Of a DNA stretch of 64,000 bases, positions 1 through 6,863 are shown one piece after another. The stretch covers positions 1-64,000 of the forward strand of contig JAJPYN010000018.1 of the NCBI GenBank assembly GCA_021204905.1, given 5' to 3'. The notes under the pieces were generated by a model that saw only the letters and a list, made by a program, of their open reading frames with translations, had not been told where the DNA came from and made no database searches. This DNA is from Prevotella sp. GTDB lineage: Bacteria; Bacteroidota; Bacteroidia; Bacteroidales; Bacteroidaceae. The first letter of the stretch is position 1. Each line of letters starts with the position of its first letter. The position numbers were made by a program, and so were the translations under genes.

Positions 1-294
1 GCCACCGATTTCTACTATTACTATCTTGATTACGGCAAGGTAACCACAGCTAACGACTCTACGACCTACGATTATCTCGGTTTCTACTGGATGAACGACG
101 ACGGAAGTGCCTTCGAAATGACATCCAACCGCGCATGGTTGCCGCTACTCAAGAGCAACTTCACCGATAGCGACGGCGAGCCGATAAGTCTGAAGATAAT
201 CGAATACGTCGAGGACGATTCCGAAGAGCAGACCACCGGCATCACCACCGTTCCGACAGCTGCGGTCAAGAGCGTTTCCGACGGTGCCATCTAA
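1..294 (+). CDS. 3' end of an exported protein (partial), reading frame stops inside its C-terminal sorting tail
   Basis: The frame is open from base 1 and ends at TAA 292-294, giving 97 in-window residues; the start lies outside the window. The first residues are Tyr/Asp-rich (ATDFYYYYLDYG), as in surface or lipoprotein beta domains, but I do not recognise the family. The last residues (TTGITTVPTAAVKSVSDGAI) are the beginning of the short C-terminal tail common on exported Bacteroidetes proteins. The expected next residues (Y-TIQGVRV...) continue without a stop in the next frame, so a single missing base appears to have split the tail. Function unknown; confidence concerns the coding frame. 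Confidence 0.75.
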   Translation, partial: ATDFYYYYLDYGKVTTANDSTTYDYLGFYWMNDDGSAFEMTSNRAWLPLLKSNFTDSDGEPISLKIIEYVEDDSEEQTTGITTVPTAAVKSVSDGAI

Positions 295-374
295 CCATCC
301 AAGGCGTTCGCGTGAACAACATGAACAAGCCCGGCGTGTACATCGTTGACGGCAAGAAAGTGATCAAGAAGTAA
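294..374 (+). pseudogene. Out-of-frame remainder of the C-terminal sorting tail of the upstream gene
   Basis: Reading from base 294 in the frame one base off the upstream ORF gives TIQGVRVNNMNKPGVYIVDG followed by KKVIKK and TAA (372-374). This is the classic end of a Bacteroidetes short sorting tail (G-x-R-V ... kpGvYIvdGKKVikK). Restoring one base in 'atctaacc' (to 'atctacacc') joins both parts as GAIYTIQGVRV. So this is the true 3' end of the first gene, lost through a 1-nt deletion or a sequencing/assembly error. Confidence 0.7.
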
Positions 375-398
375 CAAACATTAAACTACTAACAGATT

Positions 399-563
399 AT
401 GAAGACATATTTAAAGCCCGATGTGGAAGTTACGGATGTCGGCACGCGCCAAGTGTTCACATTGGATACTTACAGCACCCCAGGAGCCACCGGCACGATC
501 CACACCAAGCAGAATAATGATTGGGAGTGGGACGAGGAGGACGAAGACGGAGGTCTTTGGTAA
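399..563 (+). CDS. Small acidic peptide, 54 aa, KPxxxV-type Bacteroidales small protein
   Basis: ATG at 399 to TAA at 563, too short for the ORF track. It begins MKTYLKPDVEVTDVGTRQVF and ends in a Trp/acidic stretch, NDWEWDEEDEDGGLW. An N-terminal M-K-x-Y-x-K-P-x-V-x-V followed by an acidic Trp-rich end matches a class of short uncharacterised proteins I know from Prevotella and Bacteroides genomes. There is no signal peptide, transmembrane segment or cysteine. The gene lies 24 bp after the preceding coding frame and is followed by a hairpin at 607-638, so it is probably the last gene of that unit. No maturation enzyme or transporter is adjacent, so a RiPP role would be speculation. Function unknown. 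Confidence 0.6.
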   Translation: MKTYLKPDVEVTDVGTRQVFTLDTYSTPGATGTIHTKQNNDWEWDEEDEDGGLW

Positions 564-606
564 ATGAACAAGGATGTCCTGAGGAACCGGGAATTAAGGC
601 AAAAAG

Positions 607-645
607 AAAGAGCGGTCTTCACGTGAGGATCGCTCTTTGCATATT
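607..645 (+). terminator. Hairpin terminator after the 54-aa peptide gene
   Basis: AAAGAGCGGTC (607-617) pairs with GATCGCTCTTT (628-638) through 11 positions with one G.U pair and a 10-nt loop. An A-rich stretch precedes it and a weak T-rich stretch follows, so it could act in both directions between the plus-strand peptide gene and the minus-strand porin. Confidence 0.6.
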
Positions 646-654
646 GTTCTTGTC

Positions 655-749
655 CGCTAAGACCTGTTGTCTTATGTGCTAAGACCTATTGTCTTATCCG
701 CTAAGACTTACTGTTTTATACGCTAAGACTTACTGTCTTGTTCGCTAAG
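655..749. repeat. 22-bp tandem repeat, 4 copies plus 7 bp, each unit a small palindrome
   Basis: Units at 655-676, 677-698, 699-720 and 721-742, then the partial cgctaag at 743-749. The consensus is cgctaagacytaytgtcttat. Inside each unit TAAGAC faces GTCTTA across a 5-nt spacer, so each can form a small hairpin. The array fills the space between convergent genes and reaches almost to the porin stop codon (763). Confidence 0.9.
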
Positions 750-762
750 TTTTCCGCCGAGG

Positions 763-2064
763 TCAGAAGCGGACGTAGGTTTCAACCCAGAGGTCGCTGT
801 AATGGGGGTTGGCGGAGGTGCGGTCGTTGTTGTAGTGGTATTCGAGCTGGATATTGAGGTTCTTGTGCAGACGGAAGTTGGGACAGATGCCGTAGATGAC
901 GTGCTTTGTGTCGTTGGTCGCCTGCTCGCGGTATTGGTCGTACTTCATGTAGATTTTCAGCCAGGGGAGTACCGGCACGCCGACGGTGGCGTAGAATGCG
1001 TCCGCCCTGCCCGTGCCGCTCCATGTGCCGTCGTCATTGTACTCATTCACGCTATGCCCTACGGAGTGGACATATTCCGCGCGTGCCGACCAATTGTCCC
1101 GTTCGTACATTCCGCTGATGGCATAGCGGTCGCGTTTCACGGTTACGTCGCCGCTCTTCCAATCGCCTGTCCAGCCGAAGAAACCGAAGAACAAACCTTT
1201 AATCGGTTGTACCTGTATCGTCCCGATGACGTCTTTGCGCGAGTTGTTATCAGCCGCGTTAATGCCGTTGCCGTTGTAAACCGCGAGCTGGTAGTGGATG
1301 AAGCGGTGCTTGTCCTTGCCCACGGGGAAGAGGTCGCCCTGCACTTGCAAGCCCTGGTCGCGTCCGCCGGCGGTAGATGCCTCGCCGCACTTATCGCCCA
1401 TACCCGCGAGTTTCTTCACCGCCTGCGAGTAATCGCCCATGCCGACGTCCCACGGATTAAGCGGGTTCTCGAAGGTGAAGCAACGCTTGAACTGACCGAT
1501 CTTGACGCTGAACTCTTTGAAGTGCGCCCATTCGAGATAGAAGTCCTTGATGTGCGGCGAGCTGCTGAACTCCAACTGGAGGCGGTACTTGAAGTCGGTC
1601 AGGATACTGCCGTCGACATACGCGCGGATGTTGCGGGCGTTGAAGCCGTCGCCGTCGTGCTTGCCGTCTTGGCTCGTGTATTTATACGAGCCGATGATAT
1701 ACGCGCCGAAGACAGGAGTTGAAGCGTATTTGCTTATGTTGAAGCCGTACTCCTTCTTCTCCTTCTCTTTCTTCTCCTTGTTCTCTCGAACCTGTGTCAT
1801 GAGGTCCTCCACAAAATCGGTAACGAAGCCTGTCGACAGCGTCTCTTCGCCGCCGAACTCCGATGTGGGCAGCGATGTCTTGTTGTCCTCCGAGCTACTG
1901 CTGCTCTCGGTAGCGCCTGCGGCTCTACAATCATTGTCTATGCTGTTTGCGCAAGCAAACGGCACGCCTGTACTCTCGTTCGCACGTACATTGTCTTCCT
2001 CCGCCTCCTCTGCCCATGCCGTAGATGCAATCAGAAGGAGGCACAAAATGAGATAAGTTTTCAT
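763..2064 (-). CDS. Phosphate-selective porin O/P (OprP-like) outer membrane protein
   Basis: 433 aa with a clear signal peptide (MKTYLILCLLLIASTAWA, cleavage after about residue 18). A Ser/acid-rich linker (about 20-80) and a short charged coiled-coil-like stretch (NKEKKEKEKKEYGF) precede a beta-barrel from about residue 110. The segment with SSPHIKDFYLEWAHF, SVKIGQFKRCFTFENPLNPW and the GGRDQGLQVQGDLF strand is typical of the Porin_O_P family. It ends with an aromatic outer-membrane signature (WVETYVRF). Such proteins form trimeric anion or phosphate-type channels, but selectivity cannot be told from sequence. The linker contains two Cys and a small palindrome in its DNA (gtttgcgcaagcaaac). 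It is transcribed towards the 22-bp repeat array; no promoter matching the consensus was seen upstream. Confidence 0.85.
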   Translation of the reverse strand: MKTYLILCLLLIASTAWAEEAEEDNVRANESTGVPFACANSIDNDCRAAGATESSSSSEDNKTSLPTSEFGGEETLSTGFVTDFVEDLMTQVRENKEKKEKEKKEYGFNISKYASTPVFGAYIIGSYKYTSQDGKHDGDGFNARNIRAYVDGSILTDFKYRLQLEFSSSPHIKDFYLEWAHFKEFSVKIGQFKRCFTFENPLNPWDVGMGDYSQAVKKLAGMGDKCGEASTAGGRDQGLQVQGDLFPVGKDKHRFIHYQLAVYNGNGINAADNNSRKDVIGTIQVQPIKGLFFGFFGWTGDWKSGDVTVKRDRYAISGMYERDNWSARAEYVHSVGHSVNEYNDDGTWSGTGRADAFYATVGVPVLPWLKIYMKYDQYREQATNDTKHVIYGICPNFRLHKNLNIQLEYHYNNDRTSANPHYSDLWVETYVRF

Positions 2065-2088
2065 CTTATTGTCTTATTATAATTAACG

Positions 2089-2928
2089 TTATTCGTATGT
2101 TTCTCCGGCAGACAAGAGCTTGTCGTATTGCTCGTCGCCGACGGGTTCGAGCCATTCGTTGGATGTCTCCTCGCCGCTCACCTCGATAGCGAGATGTGCG
2201 AACCAGCTGTCTGCCGCCGCTCCGTGCCAGTGCTTTACGTTGGCGGGGATGTTTACCACGTCGCCTGGCAGCAACCGTCGTGCCGGTTTGCCCCACTCCT
2301 GATACCAGCCCTTGCCGGCGACGCAGACGAGGATCTGCCCGCCGCCGCTCTTGGCGTGGTGGATATGCCAGTTGTTGCGGCAGCGCGGCTCGAAAGTAAC
2401 ATTACTGATATTCACCTGCTCCGTAGAGACGGGAGCGAGGTACGACTGCCCGATGAAATACTGGGCATACGCATCGTTAGGTTCTCCTATGGGGAATATC
2501 ATGCTTTGGGCGAAGGCTTCCTTGCCGGTGGTCACCGTGCTGTCCGTTTCCCATACTTCTTTTGCCATACGGAAAGCGCCCCATGCTTTCGGCCATCCGG
2601 CATAGAAAGCGGCGTGGGTGAGTATTTCGGCTATTTCTTCGCGCGTGATACCGTTTTTCTTCGCTGTCTCAAGATGGGCTTTCAACGAGGAATCTATAAT
2701 CCCTTGCGACATGAGCGCCGTTACTGTAACTATTGAACGGTCGCGTAACGAGAGCTTGTCGTTGCGGCTCCACACCTCGCCGAAGAGGATATCATCGTTG
2801 AGATGCGCGAACTCAGGAGCGAAGCCGCCTAACTGCTCGCGCCCTGCTGTCTGTGTAATTTTTTTCTGTGCCATAACAACATCGATTGACAAAGATAATA
2901 ATAATGAGATTATAAGAATTTTCTGCAT
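2089..2928 (-). CDS. Secreted carboxymuconolactone decarboxylase-like / cupin fusion protein
   Basis: 279 aa. A signal peptide (MQKILIISLLLSLSIDVVMA, cut near residue 20) directs it to the periplasm or surface. Residues about 35-135 are a carboxymuconolactone-decarboxylase-type alpha-helical domain (FGEVWSRNDKLSLRDRSIVT, EILTHAAFYAGWPKA) without the CxxC of AhpD. Residues about 155-255 form a cupin: WHIHHAKSGGGQILVCVAG is motif 1 and PGDVVNIPANVKHWHG is motif 2, giving plausible metal-binding His. This CMD-cupin arrangement is known in Bacteroidetes, but the substrate is uncertain; the name does not imply protocatechuate catabolism here. A 10-A tract lies 8 nt upstream of the ATG on the coding strand. 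The neighbours (porin, kinases) do not explain its role. Confidence 0.8.
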   Translation of the reverse strand: MQKILIISLLLSLSIDVVMAQKKITQTAGREQLGGFAPEFAHLNDDILFGEVWSRNDKLSLRDRSIVTVTALMSQGIIDSSLKAHLETAKKNGITREEIAEILTHAAFYAGWPKAWGAFRMAKEVWETDSTVTTGKEAFAQSMIFPIGEPNDAYAQYFIGQSYLAPVSTEQVNISNVTFEPRCRNNWHIHHAKSGGGQILVCVAGKGWYQEWGKPARRLLPGDVVNIPANVKHWHGAAADSWFAHLAIEVSGEETSNEWLEPVGDEQYDKLLSAGETYE

Positions 2929-2993
2929 GTTTGTTGTTTTTTTTTTGTGATAAGTTCCTATACCGTGGTCTTAACGGTTGCTCTCGCATCCTG

Positions 2994-3620
2994 TTATTGG
3001 GAGTTAAACGGGAATAGACCGAACAGCTCGGCATCTATCTTGTCGGTTATTGTCTGGAACGCCGCCGGGTCCGATTCGAACTTGCACGTGTCGCCGTCTA
3101 CGATGATAAGGTTCCCTTTATAGGTTTTTATCCACTTGTCGTATAAGTCGTTGAGACCTTGCAGATAGTCTATGCGTATCGACTGCTCGTAGTCGCGTCC
3201 GCGCCTGCCTATTTGCGCTATGAGGTTGGGTATGCCCGAGCGGATGTAGATCATCAGGTCGGGCAACTTCACAAGTGAGATCATCAGGTTGAATAAGTCG
3301 GTGTAATTGTTGAAATCGCGGTCGGACATATATCCCTGGTTGTGGAGATTGGGCGCAAAGATGCATGCGTCTTCGAAAATGGTTCTGTCTTGCACTATCG
3401 TTTCTTTGCTGCCTGCTATTTCCACCACTTCGGCAAAACGCTTGTTGAGGAAATAGATTTGCAGGTTGAACGCCCAGCGGTTCATGTCGGCGTAGAAGTC
3501 GGCGAGGTAGGGGTTGTTGTCTGCCGGCTCGTAGCGCGGCGACCACCCGTAGCGTTTGGCGAGCATGCGGGTCAGCGTCGTCTTGCCGCTGCCGATGTTT
3601 CCTGCTATTGCGATATGCAT
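2994..3620 (-). CDS. Deoxynucleoside kinase (dNK family), second gene of a tandem pair
   Basis: 208 aa, the usual size for bacterial dNKs. The P-loop GNIGSGKTT is at residues 7-15, the helix with the dNK Glu follows (WSPRYEPADNNPYLADFY), the DR motif is in IVQDRTIFEDA, and the lid-type arginines lie in QIGRRGRDYEQSIRIDYL. The enzyme phosphorylates deoxynucleosides for salvage in the cytoplasm; whether it prefers dA, dG, dC or dT cannot be read reliably. The ATG (3620) lies 12 bp after the stop of the paralogous kinase, so the two are co-transcribed. In some bacteria tandem dNKs form heterodimers; that is a possibility here, not a demonstration. Confidence 0.9.
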   Translation of the reverse strand: MHIAIAGNIGSGKTTLTRMLAKRYGWSPRYEPADNNPYLADFYADMNRWAFNLQIYFLNKRFAEVVEIAGSKETIVQDRTIFEDACIFAPNLHNQGYMSDRDFNNYTDLFNLMISLVKLPDLMIYIRSGIPNLIAQIGRRGRDYEQSIRIDYLQGLNDLYDKWIKTYKGNLIIVDGDTCKFESDPAAFQTITDKIDAELFGLFPFNSQ

Positions 3621-3632
3621 TGTATTGTTGGT

Positions 3633-4259
3633 TTAAGGGTTTTCGGAAAAAAGGCCGTACAGCTCGGCGTCAATCTTGTCGGTGATGGCGAGGAAATCTT
3701 CCTTTCTGTTGAGGAAGTCCATGCCGTCGGTGTCTATCGGGATGACGCGCCCCTCGTAGATATTGATGAAATCCTCATACGACGAGTTGAGCCCTTGCAG
3801 GTAGTCGAGGGGGATGGTCTGCTCGTATGCCCGTCCGCGGCGCTGTATGTTTTCCACGAGCGACGTCAGAGGGGCGCGCAGATAAATGAGCAGGTCGGGA
3901 TAACTCACAATCTGCGTCATCTGCCGAAACAGTTCCATATACGTCTCGTAGTCGCGCCGGGAGAGCTGCCCCTGAGCGTAGTTGTTGGCGGCGAAGACAT
4001 AGACGCCCTCGTAGATGGAGCGGTCTTGGATGTAAGTCGTCGTCTTGTCGCGGGCGATGTCGAGAACGGTCTTGAACCGCTCTTTCAGGAAGAACACCTC
4101 GAGGCAGAACGCCCACCGCGGGATGTCGGCATAGTAATCTTCGAGGTAAGGGTTGTCAATCACCGGTTCGAGACGCGGCGTCCAACCGTAATGGCGCGCC
4201 AGCATCGTTGCCAGCGTCGTCTTCCCGCTTCCTATATTTCCCGCGATTGCGATAAGCAT
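3633..4259 (-). CDS. Deoxynucleoside kinase (dNK family), first gene of a tandem pair
   Basis: 208 aa from ATG 4259 (MLIAIAGNIGSGKTTLATML). The ORF track starts 4 codons earlier at a TTG (4271). The ATG is preferred because it aligns with the paralogue (MHIAIAGN) and because the TTG falls inside the -7 promoter element TACTTTTG (4276-4269). Family features are the P-loop at 7-15, YIQDRSIYEGVYVF carrying the DR motif, and NIQRRGRAYEQTIPLDYL in the lid region. Clearly paralogous to the next gene along its whole length. Cytoplasmic nucleoside salvage kinase; substrate preference unknown. Confidence 0.9.
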   Translation of the reverse strand: MLIAIAGNIGSGKTTLATMLARHYGWTPRLEPVIDNPYLEDYYADIPRWAFCLEVFFLKERFKTVLDIARDKTTTYIQDRSIYEGVYVFAANNYAQGQLSRRDYETYMELFRQMTQIVSYPDLLIYLRAPLTSLVENIQRRGRAYEQTIPLDYLQGLNSSYEDFINIYEGRVIPIDTDGMDFLNRKEDFLAITDKIDAELYGLFSENP

Positions 4260-4268
4260 AACCGACGG

Positions 4269-4301
4269 CAAAAGTATTAAAATTTCCTATCATAACTAAA
4301 A
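4269..4301 (-). promoter_or_regulatory. Promoter of the tandem kinase operon
   Basis: On the minus strand a -7 element TACTTTTG (4276-4269) matches TAnnTTTG, with a T-rich -33 region (TTTT near 4301-4298) at the right distance. A transcript would start near 4264, leaving only a few bases before ATG 4259. Confidence 0.55.
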
Positions 4302-4406
4302 GAAGCGCGGGATTATTTCTTGCTAAGAACAACGAAAATCGCTGCGGGCAGGCCTTTATAGTTCGCGATAAACCACAATAAAACGGCGGCGGGCGCGTTA
4401 TGGTAA

Positions 4407-5345
4407 ATGGTGAAAAAAGGGTGCATAGCATTAGTCCTCGCGGCGATGGCGGTCCTGCCCTTGCGCGCGCAGTACGAACCGGAGTTCAGTCATTATTTCG
4501 ACATGGAACCCTCGTTCAACTGTGCCGCCGTCGGTAAGGAGTCGAAGCTCAACATCAACGCTGCGTACAATATGGCGCTCGTCGGGTTCGAGCACAACCC
4601 CAACACGATGTACGCCGCGGCCGACATCCCTTTCTATTTCATGAAGGCCTACCACGGCGCGGGCCTGCAGTTCATGAACGATAACATCGGCGTGTTCACC
4701 CACCAACGCATTGAAATTCAATATGCTGCGAAGATAAAGCTCTTCGGCGGCACACTCTCCATAGGCGCACAGCTCGGTCTGCTCATGGAAGGGCTCAACG
4801 GCAGCGATGTCGACCTTGAGGACAGCAGCGACCCGGCCTTCTCCACGTCCGACCAGAACGGTTACGGCCTCGACATCGGCGCGGGCATCTACTACACGCG
4901 CAAGGATTTCTACGCGGGCCTCTCCGCCGTGCACCTTAACTCCCCGACCATAGAGCTGGGCGAGACCAACGAACTGAAAATCGACGGAACGTATTATTTC
5001 ACCGGCGGATACAATATTCGCCTGAGAAATCCGTTTCTGACAATAAAGCCCTCCGTGCTCGTGCGCACCGACCTCACCTCGTGGCGCGGCGACATCACGG
5101 CACGCGTGCAATACGCTTCCGACAAGAAGATGATGTACATCGGCCTGGGGTACAGCCCCACCAACTCCGTCACCCTCTTCGTCGGCGGCAACTTCCACGG
5201 GGTGGTCTTGGGTTACAGCTACGAATATTACACCTCGGGGCTGAGCGTGGCCAACGGCGGGCATGAGCTCGTCTTGGGCTATCAGATGGACATCAACCTG
5301 TTCAAGAAAGGCCGCAACCGCCACCAGAGCGTGCGCATTCTTTAA
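4407..5345 (+). CDS. porP: PorP/SprF-family type IX secretion outer membrane protein
   Basis: 312 aa. The signal peptide runs to about residue 21 (VLPLRAQ). The rest is a beta-barrel of the PorP/SprF family: YEPEFSHYFDMEPSFNCAAVG at the N-terminus, then alternating amphipathic strands ending NLFKKGRNRHQS. The family sits in the outer membrane and is required, or helps, for T9SS export and anchoring of cargo such as adhesins or SprB-like filaments. It is the first gene of the canonical porP-K-L-M-N order, 48 bp before porK. The start ATG 4407 (MVKKG) gives a normal positively charged signal peptide. Confidence 0.92.
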   Translation: MVKKGCIALVLAAMAVLPLRAQYEPEFSHYFDMEPSFNCAAVGKESKLNINAAYNMALVGFEHNPNTMYAAADIPFYFMKAYHGAGLQFMNDNIGVFTHQRIEIQYAAKIKLFGGTLSIGAQLGLLMEGLNGSDVDLEDSSDPAFSTSDQNGYGLDIGAGIYYTRKDFYAGLSAVHLNSPTIELGETNELKIDGTYYFTGGYNIRLRNPFLTIKPSVLVRTDLTSWRGDITARVQYASDKKMMYIGLGYSPTNSVTLFVGGNFHGVVLGYSYEYYTSGLSVANGGHELVLGYQMDINLFKKGRNRHQSVRIL

Positions 5346-5393
5346 AGCCTTCACAGCGGATTTAAAACGATAAAAAAGACAAATACACAAGAT

Positions 5394-6860
5394 ATGAAAA
5401 AGTGTTTCATACTGCCCGGCATCTTGCTCGTAATGCTTTGCACCGCCGCGTGCAGCAGCAGCAAGAAAATGACCTCCTCCTCCGGTGCCGGCGGCGAGGT
5501 AACGGGCGTTCGCGGGCGCACCTTCTCCGAACCGTCGCCCTACGGCATGACAAAGATCTCGCGCGGCTACCTCCACATGGGCATCGACAAGCAAGACAGC
5601 CTCTGGGGCCGCCAGACACCCGTGAAAGACATCTCCGTCGACGGCTTCTGGATGGACGAAACGGAAGTAACCAACTCGATGTACAAGCAGTTCGTGCTGT
5701 GGGTGCGCGACAGCATCCTCCGCACGCGCCTGGCCGACCCGTCCTACGGCGGCGACGAGACGTATATGATCACCGAGGACAAGCAGGGCGAACCCGTCGA
5801 GCCGCACCTTAACTGGAAGAAAGCCCTGCCGCGCAAACCCAACGAGGACGAGGAGCGCGCCATCGAGTCGCTCTACACCGTCAACCCCGTTACGGGCGAG
5901 AAGATGCTCGACTGCTCGCAGATGAACTACCGCTACGAGGTGTACGACTACACCACGGCAGCCCTCCGCCGCAACCGCTTCAACCCGTCGGAGCGCAACC
6001 TGAACACCGACGTGGCGGTCAATCCCGACGAGGTGATAATGATCTCAAAAGACACCGCTTACATCGACGACGAAGGGCGCATCATCTCCGAGACCATCGA
6101 CCGCCCGCTGTCCGGCCCGTGGGACTTCCTTAACACTTACATCGTGAACATTTACCCCGACACCACCTGTTGGGTGAACGATTTCCAAAACTCCGACAAC
6201 GAGACCTATCTTAGAAATTATTTCAGTAACCCCGCTTACAACGATTACCCCGTCGTGGGCGTAACGTGGGAGCAGGCCAATGCCTTCTGCGCGTGGCGCA
6301 CCGACTACCTGCTCAAAGGGCTCGGCGGCGAGGCGCGTTACATCCAGCGCTACCGCCTGCCAACGGAGGCCGAATGGGAGTATGCCGCGCGCGGTAAGGA
6401 CGGCACGGAGTTCCCGTGGGAGAGCATGGACACCAAGAGCGAGGACGGTTGCTTCTTCGCCAATTTCAAGCCCGACAAAGGTAATTACACTAAGGACGGC
6501 AATTTAATTACATCCAAAGTCGGCATCTATTCGGCCAACAGTAACGGCCTGTACGACATGGCGGGCAACGTGGCGGAATGGACCTCCACCGTCTACACCG
6601 AGGCGGGCGTCGAGGCGATGAACGATTTCAACCCGCAGCTCGAATACAAAGCGGCGAAGGAAGACCCGTATAAGTTGAAAAAGAAGAGCGTGCGCGGAGG
6701 CTCGTGGAAAGACCCGGCAAGCTACATCCGCTCGGCATGGCGCACGTGGGAGTACCAGAACCAGCCGCGCTCGTACATAGGCTTCCGTTGCGTGCGCAGC
6801 CTGGCCAACTCCATCAGCGAGAAGAACAAGAAGGAAAAGACAAAATCCAAGAAGAAATAA
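5394..6860 (+). CDS. porK: Type IX secretion outer membrane ring lipoprotein PorK/GldK
   Basis: 488 aa. A lipoprotein signal with lipobox Cys at residue 20 (CTAAC) anchors it to the outer membrane. The body is a formylglycine-generating-enzyme (FGE/sulfatase-modifying) fold: DGFWMDETEVTNSMYKQFV, YPVVGVTWEQANAFCAWR, RLPTEAEWEYAARG, VRGGSWKDPASYIRSAWR and a final IGFRCVRS. PorK/GldK uses this fold structurally, forming a periplasmic ring with PorN. Length agrees with known PorK. It ends in a Lys-rich tail (EKNKKEKTKSKKK). porL begins 3 bp after the stop, so co-translation is likely. Confidence 0.95.
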   Translation: MKKCFILPGILLVMLCTAACSSSKKMTSSSGAGGEVTGVRGRTFSEPSPYGMTKISRGYLHMGIDKQDSLWGRQTPVKDISVDGFWMDETEVTNSMYKQFVLWVRDSILRTRLADPSYGGDETYMITEDKQGEPVEPHLNWKKALPRKPNEDEERAIESLYTVNPVTGEKMLDCSQMNYRYEVYDYTTAALRRNRFNPSERNLNTDVAVNPDEVIMISKDTAYIDDEGRIISETIDRPLSGPWDFLNTYIVNIYPDTTCWVNDFQNSDNETYLRNYFSNPAYNDYPVVGVTWEQANAFCAWRTDYLLKGLGGEARYIQRYRLPTEAEWEYAARGKDGTEFPWESMDTKSEDGCFFANFKPDKGNYTKDGNLITSKVGIYSANSNGLYDMAGNVAEWTSTVYTEAGVEAMNDFNPQLEYKAAKEDPYKLKKKSVRGGSWKDPASYIRSAWRTWEYQNQPRSYIGFRCVRSLANSISEKNKKEKTKSKKK

Positions 6861-6863
6861 GCT

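Noticed and set aside
399-563. RiPP precursor with modification genes
   Set aside because: No radical SAM, protease or ABC exporter is adjacent; only the peptide itself is supported.
655-749. CRISPR array
   Set aside because: The units abut each other without spacers and are themselves imperfect; it is a tandem repeat, and no cas gene is present.
1945-1960. Palindrome gtttgcgcaagcaaac within the porin gene as a regulatory site
   Set aside because: Internal to the coding sequence and short; occurrence by chance cannot be excluded.
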